The notes: generated by a model not told the origin, from the letters alone. Shown: positions 26,066-35,868, counted from the stretch's first letter. The stretch is DNA of 38,839 nucleotides from an uncultured Bacilli bacterium (GCA_947628585.1 CANRAL010000009.1:1-38839); one strand, 5' to 3'. Program-made: numbers and translations.

Positions 26066-26890
26066 ATGGCTGTAACTGAAAAAATAGATACATTAGTTAA
26101 TTTATATCATAATGATAAACTATCTCATGTATATTTAATAGAGACTAATAGTATTTCACAAGCAACAAATGATATACTGAACTTAAGCAAAAAAATTAAT
26201 TGTGAAAATGAATATGAAATAAATTGTCATAAATGTAATTTATGTAATTTAATTAATCAAAATTTTTTACCATCACTTATTATAATTGAACCTGATGGGA
26301 ATAATATAAAAAAAGAACAAGTAATTGATTTAAAAAAAAGATTTAGTTATAAAGCCTTATATACCAAAAATAATATTTATATTTTAAAAGAAGCTGATAA
26401 ATTAAATTTAACAGCTGCGAATACTATGTTAAAATTTATAGAAGAGCCGGGAGAAAATATATATGGTTTTCTTTTAACTAGAAATATAAATAATGTTATT
26501 CCTACGATTAAAAGTAGATGTGAACTTTTGAGTTTGCAATATGAAGATAATCAAATTAATGATATAGATGAATATAAGAAAGTAGCAATTGATTATATAA
26601 GTAAGATAGAACTAGAAAATTCTCCAAAAATTATGTATAATAGAAACGTAATTTTAAATAATTACTGTGAAAAAGAAAATATTATTAGAATATTTCAAGA
26701 AATGCTAAAAATTTATTTTGAGGCCTATAGTCAAAATAAAAAAATATTAGCATTAAATAAATTAACCAAAGTAGAATTACAAAAAAGAATAAATTTAATA
26801 ATAAAATTTTTATCTGATATAGACAGTAATGCTAATGTAGAATTGTTATTAGATAGATTTGTTATAGAATTGAGTGATGATTATGACTAA
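26066..26890 (+). CDS. holB: DNA polymerase III subunit delta prime
   Basis: Clamp-loader subunit. The HVYLIETNSIS start lacks a functional P-loop, as expected for delta prime; a zinc-binding NCHKCNLCNLI cluster is at about residues 50-60; LKEADKLNLTAANTMLKFIEEPGENIYGFLLT is the Walker B-like/sensor region, followed by IPTIKSRCELLSLQ. 274 residues, a little short. AGGAGG precedes the ATG. The end overlaps the ricT start by a few bases. Confidence 0.88.
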   Translation: MAVTEKIDTLVNLYHNDKLSHVYLIETNSISQATNDILNLSKKINCENEYEINCHKCNLCNLINQNFLPSLIIIEPDGNNIKKEQVIDLKKRFSYKALYTKNNIYILKEADKLNLTAANTMLKFIEEPGENIYGFLLTRNINNVIPTIKSRCELLSLQYEDNQINDIDEYKKVAIDYISKIELENSPKIMYNRNVILNNYCEKENIIRIFQEMLKIYFEAYSQNKKILALNKLTKVELQKRINLIIKFLSDIDSNANVELLLDRFVIELSDDYD

Positions 26891-27647
26891 AGTTTATAAT
26901 GTAATTTTTAAAGGAAGTGGAAAGGCTTATAATTTTAAATCTGAATTAGATTTGAAAAAGGAAGATAAGGTAATTGTGGATACAGAAAATGGCTTACAAT
27001 TTGGAAAAATAATAGGATCTAATGAAAAAGCCGATTATTCAGATTTAAAAGATGTTGTTCGACTTGCAACCGATGAAGATTACGATTTATATTTAAAATA
27101 TTTAAAAGAAGCTGATGAGGCTCGCATAAAATGCTGTGAAATTGTTAAAGATTTAGGTTTACAAATGAATGTTTTAAGTGCTAGATTTTCTTTTGATCGT
27201 AGTCAATTATTGTTTGATTTTACTGCTGATGAACGAGTTGATTTTCGGGAATTAGCTAAAAAGTTAGCTAGTATATATCATACTCGAATTGAACTTCATC
27301 AAATTGGTGCTAGGGATAAAGCTCGTAAAGTCGGTGGGGTTGGAATATGCGGTCAAGAACTTTGTTGTAAAAGATATTTAGAAAAAATAGATGGAATATC
27401 AATGAATATGGCTAAAAATCAAAATTTAGCTTTAAATCCTAGCAAAATTAATGGTTGCTGTGGAAGATTAATGTGCTGCTTAGCCTATGAAGAAGATAAT
27501 TATGAAGAAAATTTAGAAGGTATGCCTCAAATAGGACATAAAATTAATACTCCTAAAGGAGAAGGACAAGTAATAAGTGTTAATATTTTAGAAAGAAAAT
27601 ATAAAGTATTAATTGATGGAGACAAAGAGGAATTTTATGTTGAATAA
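26883..27647 (+). CDS. ricT: RicT (YaaT), PSP1-domain subunit of the Y-complex
   Basis: With RicA and RicF it forms the iron-sulphur Y-complex that works with RNase Y and affects sporulation and competence in Bacillus. The PSP1 domain is at about residues 60-150; the cysteine-rich part GVGICGQELCCKRYL and NGCCGRLMCCLAYE (about 155-205) is the cluster-binding region. 254 residues. I chose ATG 26883; the upstream GTG and ATG are inside the holB end. The tail overlaps the next gene by 11 bases. Confidence 0.92.
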   Translation: MTKVYNVIFKGSGKAYNFKSELDLKKEDKVIVDTENGLQFGKIIGSNEKADYSDLKDVVRLATDEDYDLYLKYLKEADEARIKCCEIVKDLGLQMNVLSARFSFDRSQLLFDFTADERVDFRELAKKLASIYHTRIELHQIGARDKARKVGGVGICGQELCCKRYLEKIDGISMNMAKNQNLALNPSKINGCCGRLMCCLAYEEDNYEENLEGMPQIGHKINTPKGEGQVISVNILERKYKVLIDGDKEEFYVE

Positions 27648-28359
27648 AATTGAAAAAAATGATTTGTTTGATTATCCTAATCGTTATATTTTTCAATATA
27701 AGGATGCATTTAAGTTTTCTTTAGATTCTATTTTACTTGCTGAATTTGTTAGGTTAAAAAATTCAAATTATATATTAGATATGTGTACTGGAAATGCGGT
27801 AATTCCTTTAATATTATCAACAAAAACTAAAGATAAAATAATTGCTTTTGAAGTTGAAAAGGAAATCTATGAATTAGGAAAAAAATCTATTTTAGAAAAT
27901 AAATTAGAAAACCAAATAAATATAATAAATGATGATATTAAAAACATAACAAATTTATTTCCTGGGAAATATTTTGATATAATTACCTGTAATCCTCCTT
28001 TTTTTAAAATTGATAATATTGAAAAAGAAAAAAATATAAATAATTTAAAAACTATTGCTCGTCATGAAGTAAAAATAAATCTATTAGAAATATTTAAGAT
28101 TGTTCATGAAGTTTTAAAAGATAATGGTACATTTTATTTAGTACATCGCTTAAATCGTTTAGATGAGATAATATTAGATGCTAATAAATTTAAGTTACAA
28201 GTGAAAGAAATTCAAATAATTTGTACTAAAGAAAATAATCCTAAAATAGGATTATTTAAAATTGTTAAGAATGGTAAAATTGGTTTAAAAATAAATAATA
28301 TTATAGATGTTAGTAAATTAACAACATATCAAAATTTATTTAAAGAGGTGGAAAAATGA
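27637..28359 (+). CDS. TrmN6-type tRNA (adenine-N6) methyltransferase (YabB)
   Basis: SAM-dependent N6-adenine methyltransferase, probably acting on A37 of tRNA-Val, as in TrmN6/YabB. Motif I is DMCTGNAVIPLIL (about 45-57) and motif IV is NPPFFK (about 117-122), the NPPF signature of N6-adenine enzymes. 240 residues from ATG 27637, with AGAGG upstream; the ORF-track start lies inside ricT. In Bacillus yabB follows yaaT with yabA between; yabA is absent here. A close Noc-box match lies inside the gene at 27957. Confidence 0.85.
   Translation: MLNKIEKNDLFDYPNRYIFQYKDAFKFSLDSILLAEFVRLKNSNYILDMCTGNAVIPLILSTKTKDKIIAFEVEKEIYELGKKSILENKLENQINIINDDIKNITNLFPGKYFDIITCNPPFFKIDNIEKEKNINNLKTIARHEVKINLLEIFKIVHEVLKDNGTFYLVHRLNRLDEIILDANKFKLQVKEIQIICTKENNPKIGLFKIVKNGKIGLKINNIIDVSKLTTYQNLFKEVEK
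27957..27970. other. Near-match Noc box inside the methyltransferase gene
   Basis: ATTTCCTGGGAAAT, one base away from the Noc consensus at a central position. Weak on its own; listed because an exact copy lies 3 kb upstream. Confidence 0.3.
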
Positions 28360-28907
28360 AATTAATTGTCGGCCTAGGAAATCCTGAAAAAAAGTATGAA
28401 AAAACTCGTCATAATATTGGCTTTTGGCTTATAGATAGCTATTTAAAAGATGTTCATTGGCAAACTAAATTTAAAGGACTATTTTATAAGACGATAATAG
28501 CTGGGGAAGATATAATTTTTTTAAAACCTTTAACCTATATGAATTTATCTGGAAAATCAGTTAAAGAATATGTTAATTATTATAATATTGATTTAAATGA
28601 TATCCTAATTATTCAAGATGATTTAGATCAAGATTTTGGTAAATATAAGTTAAAGAAAAATAGTAGTTCGGGGGGACATAATGGCATAAAATCCATTATT
28701 AATGAACTTAACTCTATGGATTTTGCAAGATTAAAAATTGGTATAAAAAATAATAATCTGAGTGATACAATAGATTTTGTTTTAGGTAATTTTACCAAGG
28801 AAGAACAAGAAACATTAAAAAAATTATATCCCACCTTTGAAGAAATAATTAATTCTTTTATAAATAATGGTATTGAAAGGACAATGAACATTTATAATAC
28901 TAAATGA
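28356..28907 (+). CDS. pth: Peptidyl-tRNA hydrolase
   Basis: Releases peptides from peptidyl-tRNA dropped by ribosomes. GLGNPEKKYEKTRHNIGF opens the protein and contains the catalytic His; further motifs are KPLTYMNLSGKSV and QDDLDQDFGKYKLKKNSSSGGHNG. 183 residues, normal length. It starts within the last codons of the methyltransferase gene (GAGGTGG upstream) and is followed by mfd after nine bases. Confidence 0.96.
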   Translation: MKLIVGLGNPEKKYEKTRHNIGFWLIDSYLKDVHWQTKFKGLFYKTIIAGEDIIFLKPLTYMNLSGKSVKEYVNYYNIDLNDILIIQDDLDQDFGKYKLKKNSSSGGHNGIKSIINELNSMDFARLKIGIKNNNLSDTIDFVLGNFTKEEQETLKKLYPTFEEIINSFINNGIERTMNIYNTK

Positions 28908-28916
28908 TGGTGAATT

Positions 28917-31900
28917 ATGGATTTTTTAGATACAATATTTAAATATGATAATGATACGGAAATTTCGGGATTAACTTTAGAGTTATGTCTTTTGTATGCA
29001 ATTAAACTATATAAGCAAGATTCTAAAAACGTATTAATTGTAACTAATTCCCTATATGAAGCAAATAATTTTTATAATTGTCTTATGACTTATGAAAAAA
29101 ATGTATTATTGTTTCCCATGGATGATTTTTTGTCATCGATGATTGTGGCTGAAAGTCCTGATTTAAAATATAAAAGATTGGAAACATTATCTTTTTTAAA
29201 AGATCAAAAAAAGCATATTGTTGTAACAAATTTAATGGGTTATTTAAAATTTTTAACTGATAAAAATAGTGTTTCTACTTTTGAAATTAAGAAAAATTTG
29301 GATATTAAAAGAGATGATATAGTACTACAATTAGAAAAATTTGGCTATCATCGCGAATCGTTAGTAACGCAAACTGGTGAATATTCTGTTAGGGGATTTA
29401 TAGTTGATATTTTTTCCATTGATGAAAATCATCCCATTAGAATTGAATTAGATGGTAATTTTATTTCTGAAATAAGGTATTTTGATGAAGACAGTCAACT
29501 ATCCTTAAATGAGATAAATGATATTTTTATTAAACCAGTTGAGGAAATTAAAACAGATATTTTTAGTTCTTTATACGATTATGCTAATAATCCCAAAGTA
29601 ATATTTATTGATATAAATCAAATTAAAGCTTCTTATTTAAAACTTCAAGAAGATATTTTTAATTATCAAAATAATACTAATTCTAAAGAAAAAGTAATGT
29701 TTGATTTCGATGATATTAATCCTCAAGAAACCTTTTATTTAAATAGATTTGGTTCGGATGTAAATAATTATAATGCTAAAACAATAAGTAATTATAATTT
29801 AAATTTTGATCTTTTAAAAAACGATTATAATAAATATTTAAAAGAAGGAAAAGAAGTATTTTTTTGCTTAAATAAAAATAATCAAATTAAAAAAATAAAA
29901 GATTTAATTCCTGATGCTAAAATAATTAATCAAGAAATAAATAATGGTTTTATTATTGATAAATTTGTTATTATCGGAGCAAATGATTTAGAAGAAGTAA
30001 AAAAGAAAGTAATAAATTATAAAAATAATTATAAAATTGGTAAAAAAATTAAGAGTTTTGATCAATTGAATAAAGGTGATTATGTAGTTCATTTAGCCTA
30101 TGGAATAGGAATCTATCAAGGTATTAAAACTTTAAATGTAAGAGGAGCTACCAAGGATTTTTTAGAAATTGCCTATGAAGGAACGGATAAAATTTATGTT
30201 CCTGTAGAAAAAATTTCTAATATTTATAAATATTCTGATAAAGATGGATCAATTCCCAAATTAAATAAATTAGGAAGCTTAAATTGGTCAAAAACTAAAA
30301 AGTATATTGAAACTAAAATAAAAGATATATCCAAAGAACTAATTAGTTTATATCAAGAAAGAATTAAAGTAAAGACGGATTCTTATTTAGATTATCCTGA
30401 AGAAGAAGTTTTCGCGTCCGCATTTCAATATGATTTAACTGTCGATCAAGAAAAGACTATTAAAGAGATAAATAATGATTTGCGTAAATCTAATCCGATG
30501 GATCGATTATTATGTGGTGATGTTGGTTTTGGTAAAACTGAAGTAGCTATGCGAGCTATTTTTAAAACAATTTTAAATAAGCATCAAGTAATGTATTTAT
30601 GTCCTACGACTATTCTTTCTAAACAACAATATACAGTTGCTATGGAAAGATTTAAAGATTGGCCCATTGATATTGCTTTATTAAATAGACATGTTTCATC
30701 CACGCAAGCTAAAAAAATAATTGATAAATTAAAAAATGGCCAAATAGATTTAGTAATTGGAACGCATCGTTTATTAAGTGATGATATAAAATTTAAAAAT
30801 TTAGGTTTATTAGTAGTAGATGAAGAACAACGATTTGGAGTTACTCATAAAGAAAAAATTAAAAAAATAAAAAATGATGTAAATGTTTTAACTTTAAGTG
30901 CAACTCCTATACCTCGGACTTTAAAAATGGCTATGTCAGGTTTAAGAGATTTATCTATTATTGATACACCGCCAGTTAATCGTTATCCAGTTCAAACTTA
31001 TGTGGTAATTGAAGATGATTTAATTATAAGAGATGCTATTTATAAAGAATTAAGCCGAGGTGGACAAGTATTTATTCTTTATAATTATGTAGAAAGTATT
31101 GAAAAATATACAAATCATATTGCTACATTGATACCAGAAGCTAAAATTACTTTTGCGCATGGGCAAATGGAAAAAAATGAACTTGATAATATAATGACCG
31201 ATTTTATTGATCAAAAATATGATATTTTAATTTGTACTACCATAATTGAAAGTGGTATTGATATACCTAATGTTAATACTTTGATAATCCATGATGCCGA
31301 TCATTTTGGCTTAAGTCAGCTTTATCAAATAAGAGGACGGGTTGGCAGAAGTAATCGAATAGCGTATGCTTATTTAATGTATGCTAAAAATAAAGTGTTG
31401 ACGGAAACTGCCATAAAAAGGTTGGAAACAATTAAAGATTTCACGGAGCTTGGTAGTGGTTATCGAATAGCAATGCGTGATTTAAGTATTCGTGGTGCAG
31501 GTGATATTTTTGGCTCTTCGCAAGCCGGTTTTGTTGATTCCGTTGGAATAAGTTTATATATGAAAATGATTGAAGATGAAATGAAACGTCAACAAGGAAT
31601 AGAAGTTATGGAAGAAGAAGATACCAAAGCTTTACTTAATGTAACAACGCATATTAGTGATGATTACGTTAGTGATGAAGATGTAAAAATTGAAATTCAT
31701 CAAAAAATTAACGAAATTGATTCTTATGATAAATTATTAAAAATAAAAAAAGAATTGGAAGATCGTTTTGGTAAAATAAATAATGATTTATTAGTTTATA
31801 TGTATGAAGAATGGTTTGAAAAAATTTGTCAAAAATATAAGATAACCAAAGTAACACAAACTGATAGAGTAATTGAAATAGAATTACCTGAAGAATTATC

Positions 31901-32063
31901 TAGTACTATTAAGGGTGATAAATTATTACTAGAAGCGTTATCTTTATCACGTAGTTTCAATATTAAATATGTTAATAAAAGAATAATTATTCAATTATTA
32001 TATAAATCATTAGAAAAACATTTTATTTTTTATTTAGTAACCCTATTAGAAAAAATATTATAA
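28917..32063 (+). CDS. mfd: Transcription-repair coupling factor Mfd
   Basis: Translocase that removes RNA polymerase stalled at lesions and recruits UvrA. A UvrB-like N-terminal part (about 1-230), the RNA polymerase interaction domain (DYVVHLAYGIGIYQG, about 385-400), the helicase core with GDVGFGKTEVA and DEEQRFGV, the RGRVGRS segment, and a C-terminal TRCF domain. 1048 residues, about 100 fewer than Bacillus Mfd. A GGTGA lies upstream of the ATG. The gene ends at a clear terminator before spoVT. Confidence 0.96.
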   Translation: MDFLDTIFKYDNDTEISGLTLELCLLYAIKLYKQDSKNVLIVTNSLYEANNFYNCLMTYEKNVLLFPMDDFLSSMIVAESPDLKYKRLETLSFLKDQKKHIVVTNLMGYLKFLTDKNSVSTFEIKKNLDIKRDDIVLQLEKFGYHRESLVTQTGEYSVRGFIVDIFSIDENHPIRIELDGNFISEIRYFDEDSQLSLNEINDIFIKPVEEIKTDIFSSLYDYANNPKVIFIDINQIKASYLKLQEDIFNYQNNTNSKEKVMFDFDDINPQETFYLNRFGSDVNNYNAKTISNYNLNFDLLKNDYNKYLKEGKEVFFCLNKNNQIKKIKDLIPDAKIINQEINNGFIIDKFVIIGANDLEEVKKKVINYKNNYKIGKKIKSFDQLNKGDYVVHLAYGIGIYQGIKTLNVRGATKDFLEIAYEGTDKIYVPVEKISNIYKYSDKDGSIPKLNKLGSLNWSKTKKYIETKIKDISKELISLYQERIKVKTDSYLDYPEEEVFASAFQYDLTVDQEKTIKEINNDLRKSNPMDRLLCGDVGFGKTEVAMRAIFKTILNKHQVMYLCPTTILSKQQYTVAMERFKDWPIDIALLNRHVSSTQAKKIIDKLKNGQIDLVIGTHRLLSDDIKFKNLGLLVVDEEQRFGVTHKEKIKKIKNDVNVLTLSATPIPRTLKMAMSGLRDLSIIDTPPVNRYPVQTYVVIEDDLIIRDAIYKELSRGGQVFILYNYVESIEKYTNHIATLIPEAKITFAHGQMEKNELDNIMTDFIDQKYDILICTTIIESGIDIPNVNTLIIHDADHFGLSQLYQIRGRVGRSNRIAYAYLMYAKNKVLTETAIKRLETIKDFTELGSGYRIAMRDLSIRGAGDIFGSSQAGFVDSVGISLYMKMIEDEMKRQQGIEVMEEEDTKALLNVTTHISDDYVSDEDVKIEIHQKINEIDSYDKLLKIKKELEDRFGKINNDLLVYMYEEWFEKICQKYKITKVTQTDRVIEIELPEELSSTIKGDKLLLEALSLSRSFNIKYVNKRIIIQLLYKSLEKHFIFYLVTLLEKIL

Positions 32064-32095
32064 AAAATCAGAAGCAATTTGGTAACTGATTTTTT
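32062..32095 (+). terminator. Terminator after mfd
   Basis: AAAAAATCAG and CTGATTTTTT form a perfect 10-bp stem around a 14-nt loop, starting at the mfd stop codon. Confidence 0.8.
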
Positions 32096-32177
32096 AATTT
32101 TAAAAAGTAAGCTATTATAAGTATAAAATTTAAATAATACTCCAAACTAAATGATGAAATGAATTGGAGTGAAGTAT

Positions 32178-32693
32178 TTGAAAACGACTGGAGTAACAAG
32201 AAAAATTGATGAGTTAGGGCGAATTGTTATCCCTAAAGAAATTAGAAGAAATTTAAGTATTCGGGATGGGGAAAATTTAGAAATATTTATTGATAATGAT
32301 GCCATTTGTTTAAAAAAACATTTTCAAATTCATTCTTTTTTAGAAATTGGTAATAAGCTTATAAATTTATTATCTTCACTAATAGATGCCGAAATTTATA
32401 TAACTGATCGCGAAAAAGTAATTTGCTCAAGTATTAAATCTAATATCATAAATAAAAACATTAATGGTAAATTAATTAATTTAATTGATGAAAGGGAATC
32501 CTTTTTTAGTGTTGAAGCAGAAACTATAAACTTTGAAAATGAAAAAATAAATGGTTATTTTAGCATTGTTCCCATTATTTCTTCTATAGATTCTTTGGGG
32601 TTAGTAATTTTTAATTCTAAAAGATATGAAGATTATAAACTTTTAATTAAATTAATTGCGAAAATCTTAGCGGACAAGGTTGATATTTGTTGA
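32178..32693 (+). CDS. spoVT: SpoVT-like transcriptional regulator (AbrB fold plus GAF-like domain)
   Basis: Sigma-G co-regulator of late forespore genes in Bacillus. The N-terminal swapped-hairpin DNA-binding domain MKTTGVTRKIDELGRIVIP, then KEIRRNLSIRDGENLEIF, matches SpoVT closely; the C-terminal ~110 residues (about 55-171) fit the GAF-like regulatory domain. Length 171 against 178. I chose TTG 32178, which aligns with the family start and has GGAGTGA upstream; the track starts at a GTG within that site. It follows mfd as in Bacillus. AbrB itself is shorter, so SpoVT is favoured. Confidence 0.85.
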   Translation: MKTTGVTRKIDELGRIVIPKEIRRNLSIRDGENLEIFIDNDAICLKKHFQIHSFLEIGNKLINLLSSLIDAEIYITDREKVICSSIKSNIINKNINGKLINLIDERESFFSVEAETINFENEKINGYFSIVPIISSIDSLGLVIFNSKRYEDYKLLIKLIAKILADKVDIC

Positions 32694-32718
32694 AATATCC
32701 CTTTTTTAATGCTAAAAT
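32690..32718 (+). promoter_or_regulatory. Promoter of the T-box leader
   Basis: TTGAAA and TAAAAT with a 17-base spacer, overlapping the spoVT stop codon; transcription would begin near 32725, just before the T-box stem I. Confidence 0.6.
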
Positions 32719-32724
32719 ATTGGT

Positions 32725-32919
32725 AATTAACGAAGAAAAAATGGGTACTTGGGGAAATTTTAAAGAGAGTTTCTTATTTGGTGGAAGAGAAATAAAGGAA
32801 ACCAAGGAGTATGAATTTGGGAGTTAAATCGTAAAATCGCGTTAGGATTTAAAGAGCATGAATAGTCATGAATTAAGGTGGTACCGCGGGGAAACTCGTC
32901 CTTAGTTGATGACTTTTTT
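32725..32919 (+). promoter_or_regulatory. T-box riboswitch, probably methionine-specific
   Basis: A leader that reads uncharged tRNA and controls transcription of the metG operon. The T-box core AAGGTGGTACCGCGG lies at 32875-32889; the stem I hallmarks AGAGAG and GGTGGAAG are at about 32764-32786. The probable specifier is ATG (Met) in GGAGTATGAAT near 32811, agreeing with the downstream metG. The terminator stem GTCATGAATTAAGG pairs with CCTTAGTTGATGAC (one G-G mismatch) and ends in six T at 32914-32919; its 5' arm overlaps the T-box sequence, so the antiterminator is mutually exclusive. Confidence 0.93.
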
Positions 32920-32933
32920 CTTTGGGAGGCAGT

Positions 32934-33545
32934 ATGATAAAAAAAATTATTTTTGATTTAGATGGAACACTTATTAATTGGAAACCTCAATATTTATTAG
33001 CTTTTAAAAAAGTAATTGATGAATATAATCTTGATTTAGATTATCATCGTCAAGTGGAGTTTGCTTCAACTTATGAAAAAATTTATTCTAATTTTAATTT
33101 AGATGATTTTAAAAAACATTTTTATAATGTTTATGGTATTGATGTTCCTTTAGATTTTTTTAAAAAATACTTGAATTATTTAGGAAATGCCAGTGAAAAA
33201 AATTCCCGATTAATAAAACTTTTAAAAGATTTATCCCAAGATTATGAGCTTGGAGTATTAACTAATTGGTTTTTATCTAGTCAATATGAACGATTAAAAA
33301 AGGCCCAAATTGATGAATATTTAAAGCCAAATCCTAATAGTTATTTATTAGCAATTGGTAAATATTATCCTCAAGAATGTGTTATGGTAGGAGATTCTTA
33401 TAAAACGGATATTGAAGGAGCACTTAATATAGGAATGAATGGTATTTTAATTAGTAAGGATGATCGAATGTACGATGTTACAACTATTAAAAATATTTAT
33501 GAAATTAAAAAAGTTTTAAAGAAGGGTGAAATTTATGGAAAATAA
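32934..33545 (+). CDS. HAD-superfamily hydrolase
   Basis: A phosphatase-like enzyme of the haloacid dehalogenase superfamily. Motif I DLDGT is at residues 8-12, motif II is VLTNW, and motif IV GDSYKTDIEGA lies near residue 150; the cap domain is helical (about 15-90). 203 residues. Substrate is unknown. It is the first gene after the Met T-box and overlaps metG by 11 bases, so it is co-regulated with methionyl-tRNA supply. ATG 32934 with GGGAGG upstream is preferred over the track start. Confidence 0.85.
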   Translation: MIKKIIFDLDGTLINWKPQYLLAFKKVIDEYNLDLDYHRQVEFASTYEKIYSNFNLDDFKKHFYNVYGIDVPLDFFKKYLNYLGNASEKNSRLIKLLKDLSQDYELGVLTNWFLSSQYERLKKAQIDEYLKPNPNSYLLAIGKYYPQECVMVGDSYKTDIEGALNIGMNGILISKDDRMYDVTTIKNIYEIKKVLKKGEIYGK

Positions 33546-35073
33546 AAAATATTATATTAGTACGGCAATAGCGTATACATCAGGTAAGCCTCATATTGGT
33601 AATACATATGAAATTGTTTTAGCGGATGCTATAGCTCGTTTTAAAAGATTACAAGGTTATGATGTTTATTTGCAAACTGGGACTGATGAACATGGAGAAA
33701 AAATAGAGCTTAAGGCTAAAGAAGCCGGAATTACGCCTCAAGAATTTGTAGATAATGTTGCTGAAGAAATAAAAAATATTTGGGATATTATGAATACTAG
33801 TTATGATAAATTTGTAAGAACTACCGATGAACATCATGAAAAAGTAGTTCAAAATATTTTTAAATATATGTATGATAAAGGAGATATATATAAGGGTGAA
33901 TATAAAGGTTTATATTGTACACCTTGTGAATCTTTTTGGACTGAATCGCAATTAGTGGATGGTAAATGTCCTGACTGTGGAAGAGAAGTTCAAGAAAAAG
34001 AAGAAGAAGCTTATTTTTTTAAATTATCAAAATATCAAAAACCATTAGAAGATTATATTGAATCACATCCTGATTTTATTCAACCGGTGGCTCGAAAGAA
34101 TGAAATGATAAATAATTTTATTAAACCGGGATTACAAGATTTATGTGTATCACGGACTTCTTTTTCCTGGGGAATACCTGTTCTTTTTGATCCTAAACAT
34201 GTTGTTTATGTTTGGCTTGATGCTTTAACAAATTATATTACCAATATTGGTTATGACATTAATAATGCTACGGAAGAATTTAATTATAAATGGCCCGCGG
34301 ATCTTCATTTAATTGGAAAGGATATTATTCGTTTTCATACTATTTATTGGCCATGCTTTTTAATGAGTTTGAATTTACCATTACCGCATAAAGTATTTGG
34401 GCATCCATGGTTAATTATGGCCGATGGTAAGATGAGTAAGTCAAAGGGTAACATAGTTTATGCTGATGATTTAGTAAAAGAGTTTGGTGTAGATGCCGTA
34501 AGATATTATTTTTTACACGAAATTCCTTTTGCTGCTGATGGTTTCTTTTCTCGAGAATTATTAATTGAAAAAATTAATAGTGATTTAGTTAATATATTAG
34601 GTAATTTAGTTAATCGGACAATAAGTATGAACTATAAATATTTTGATGGTATTATTCAAGAACTAACACCGTATGAAGAAGTAGATAACAATTTAATAGA
34701 AAATGTTAAAAATTTATTTACGGTTGTACCTGAAAAAATGGACGAATTACGCGTTGGTGAAACTATTGAAGAAATATTTAATGTATTACGGAAATGTAAT
34801 AAATATATTGATGATACCGCTCCTTGGATTTTAGCAAAAGATGAAACTAAAAAGGCTCGCTTAGGCTCAGTTTTACATATATTACTTGAAAGTATTCGAA
34901 TTTGTGCGGTATATTTACAAGCTTTTTTACCAGAAACTGCGGAAAAAATATTAAAACAATTAAATACGGAAACTAAGACAATGGAATCTACTTTATCCTT
35001 TGGTGAAGTTTTAAAACCAGGTGATAAATTAGGAGAACCAATTCATTTATTCGAAAGAATTGAAAATAAATAA
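33535..35073 (+). CDS. metG: Methionyl-tRNA synthetase
   Basis: Class I synthetase that charges tRNA-Met. HIGH variant HIGN near residue 20 (PHIGNTYE), zinc-binding cysteines CTPCESF..GKCPDCG at about 125-146, and KMSKSKGN near 300. 512 residues; the C-terminal OB-fold tRNA-binding domain of the 664-residue Bacillus enzyme is absent. It overlaps the HAD gene and lies under the T-box control. The ATG at 33535 has GAAGGG upstream; the track start (GTG) is inside that region. Confidence 0.96.
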   Translation: MENKKYYISTAIAYTSGKPHIGNTYEIVLADAIARFKRLQGYDVYLQTGTDEHGEKIELKAKEAGITPQEFVDNVAEEIKNIWDIMNTSYDKFVRTTDEHHEKVVQNIFKYMYDKGDIYKGEYKGLYCTPCESFWTESQLVDGKCPDCGREVQEKEEEAYFFKLSKYQKPLEDYIESHPDFIQPVARKNEMINNFIKPGLQDLCVSRTSFSWGIPVLFDPKHVVYVWLDALTNYITNIGYDINNATEEFNYKWPADLHLIGKDIIRFHTIYWPCFLMSLNLPLPHKVFGHPWLIMADGKMSKSKGNIVYADDLVKEFGVDAVRYYFLHEIPFAADGFFSRELLIEKINSDLVNILGNLVNRTISMNYKYFDGIIQELTPYEEVDNNLIENVKNLFTVVPEKMDELRVGETIEEIFNVLRKCNKYIDDTAPWILAKDETKKARLGSVLHILLESIRICAVYLQAFLPETAEKILKQLNTETKTMESTLSFGEVLKPGDKLGEPIHLFERIENK

Positions 35074-35074
35074 T

Positions 35075-35088
35075 ATTTCCAGGGAAAT
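35075..35088. other. Near-match Noc box at the metG-tatD junction
   Basis: ATTTCCAGGGAAAT, one base from the Noc consensus at a central position, just after the metG stop codon. Confidence 0.35.
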
Positions 35089-35101
35089 AATAGGTGATTT
35101 T

Positions 35102-35860
35102 ATGTTTACAGATAGTCATGCCCATATTTATTCTGAATATTATGATGATATTTCTAAAGTATTATCTCGGGCTAAGGAAAAGAATATTGGAAGAATTATT
35201 AATAATGGTGTTGATAATAAAACTAATAAAGAAGTATTATCAACAATTGAAGAATTTCCGGAAATATATGGGGCAATTGGAATCCATCCCGAGCATGTTC
35301 ATGAATATAGCATAGATGATATAAATTTTATAATAGATAATCTTAATAATCCTAAAATAGTAGCCATAGGTGAAATAGGTTTAGATTATCATTACGAAAA
35401 AGAATCTAAAGAAGCACAAATAAAATTATTTGAACGTCAACTAGCTATAGCCGAACAATATAATATGCCAGTTGTTATTCATAGTCGTGAAGCTACGCAA
35501 GATACAATTGATACATTGAAAAAATATCATGTAAAAGGAGTTATTCATTCCTTTTCCGGTAGTAAAGAAGTAGCAAATATTTATATAAAAATGGGTTTTT
35601 TATTAGGTATTAATGGCGTAATTACTTTTAAAAATTCTAATATTAAAGATGTTTATAAAGATATACCTTTAGAAAATATTATTCTAGAAACGGATTCGCC
35701 ATATCTTACACCACATCCTTATCGAGGTGAAAAAAATGAGCCTAGTTATATTTATGATATTGCAAACTTTGTTGCTGATTTAAAGCAAGTACCTATTGAT
35801 AAGCTAGCCGAACAAACTAATAAAAATATTAAAAAAATGTTTAGTAAAATTATAAATTAA
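35102..35860 (+). CDS. tatD: TatD-family metal-dependent DNase
   Basis: Metal-dependent hydrolase with nuclease activity in characterised members. TDSHAHIY at the start (HxH metal ligands), IGEIGLDYH near residue 92, HSREA, IHSFSGS and ETDSPYL are all visible and are the TatD family motifs. 252 residues. ATG 35102 with TAGGTGA upstream is preferred; the track start overlaps metG. In Bacillus it also follows metS (yabD). It ends at a clear terminator. Confidence 0.93.
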   Translation: MFTDSHAHIYSEYYDDISKVLSRAKEKNIGRIINNGVDNKTNKEVLSTIEEFPEIYGAIGIHPEHVHEYSIDDINFIIDNLNNPKIVAIGEIGLDYHYEKESKEAQIKLFERQLAIAEQYNMPVVIHSREATQDTIDTLKKYHVKGVIHSFSGSKEVANIYIKMGFLLGINGVITFKNSNIKDVYKDIPLENIILETDSPYLTPHPYRGEKNEPSYIYDIANFVADLKQVPIDKLAEQTNKNIKKMFSKIIN

Positions 35861-35868
35861 AAATAATA

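Noticed and set aside
35229-35260. ATTTCCGGAAAT palindrome in tatD as another Noc box
   Set aside because: It lacks the central two bases of the 14-bp site, so the spacing of half-sites is wrong.
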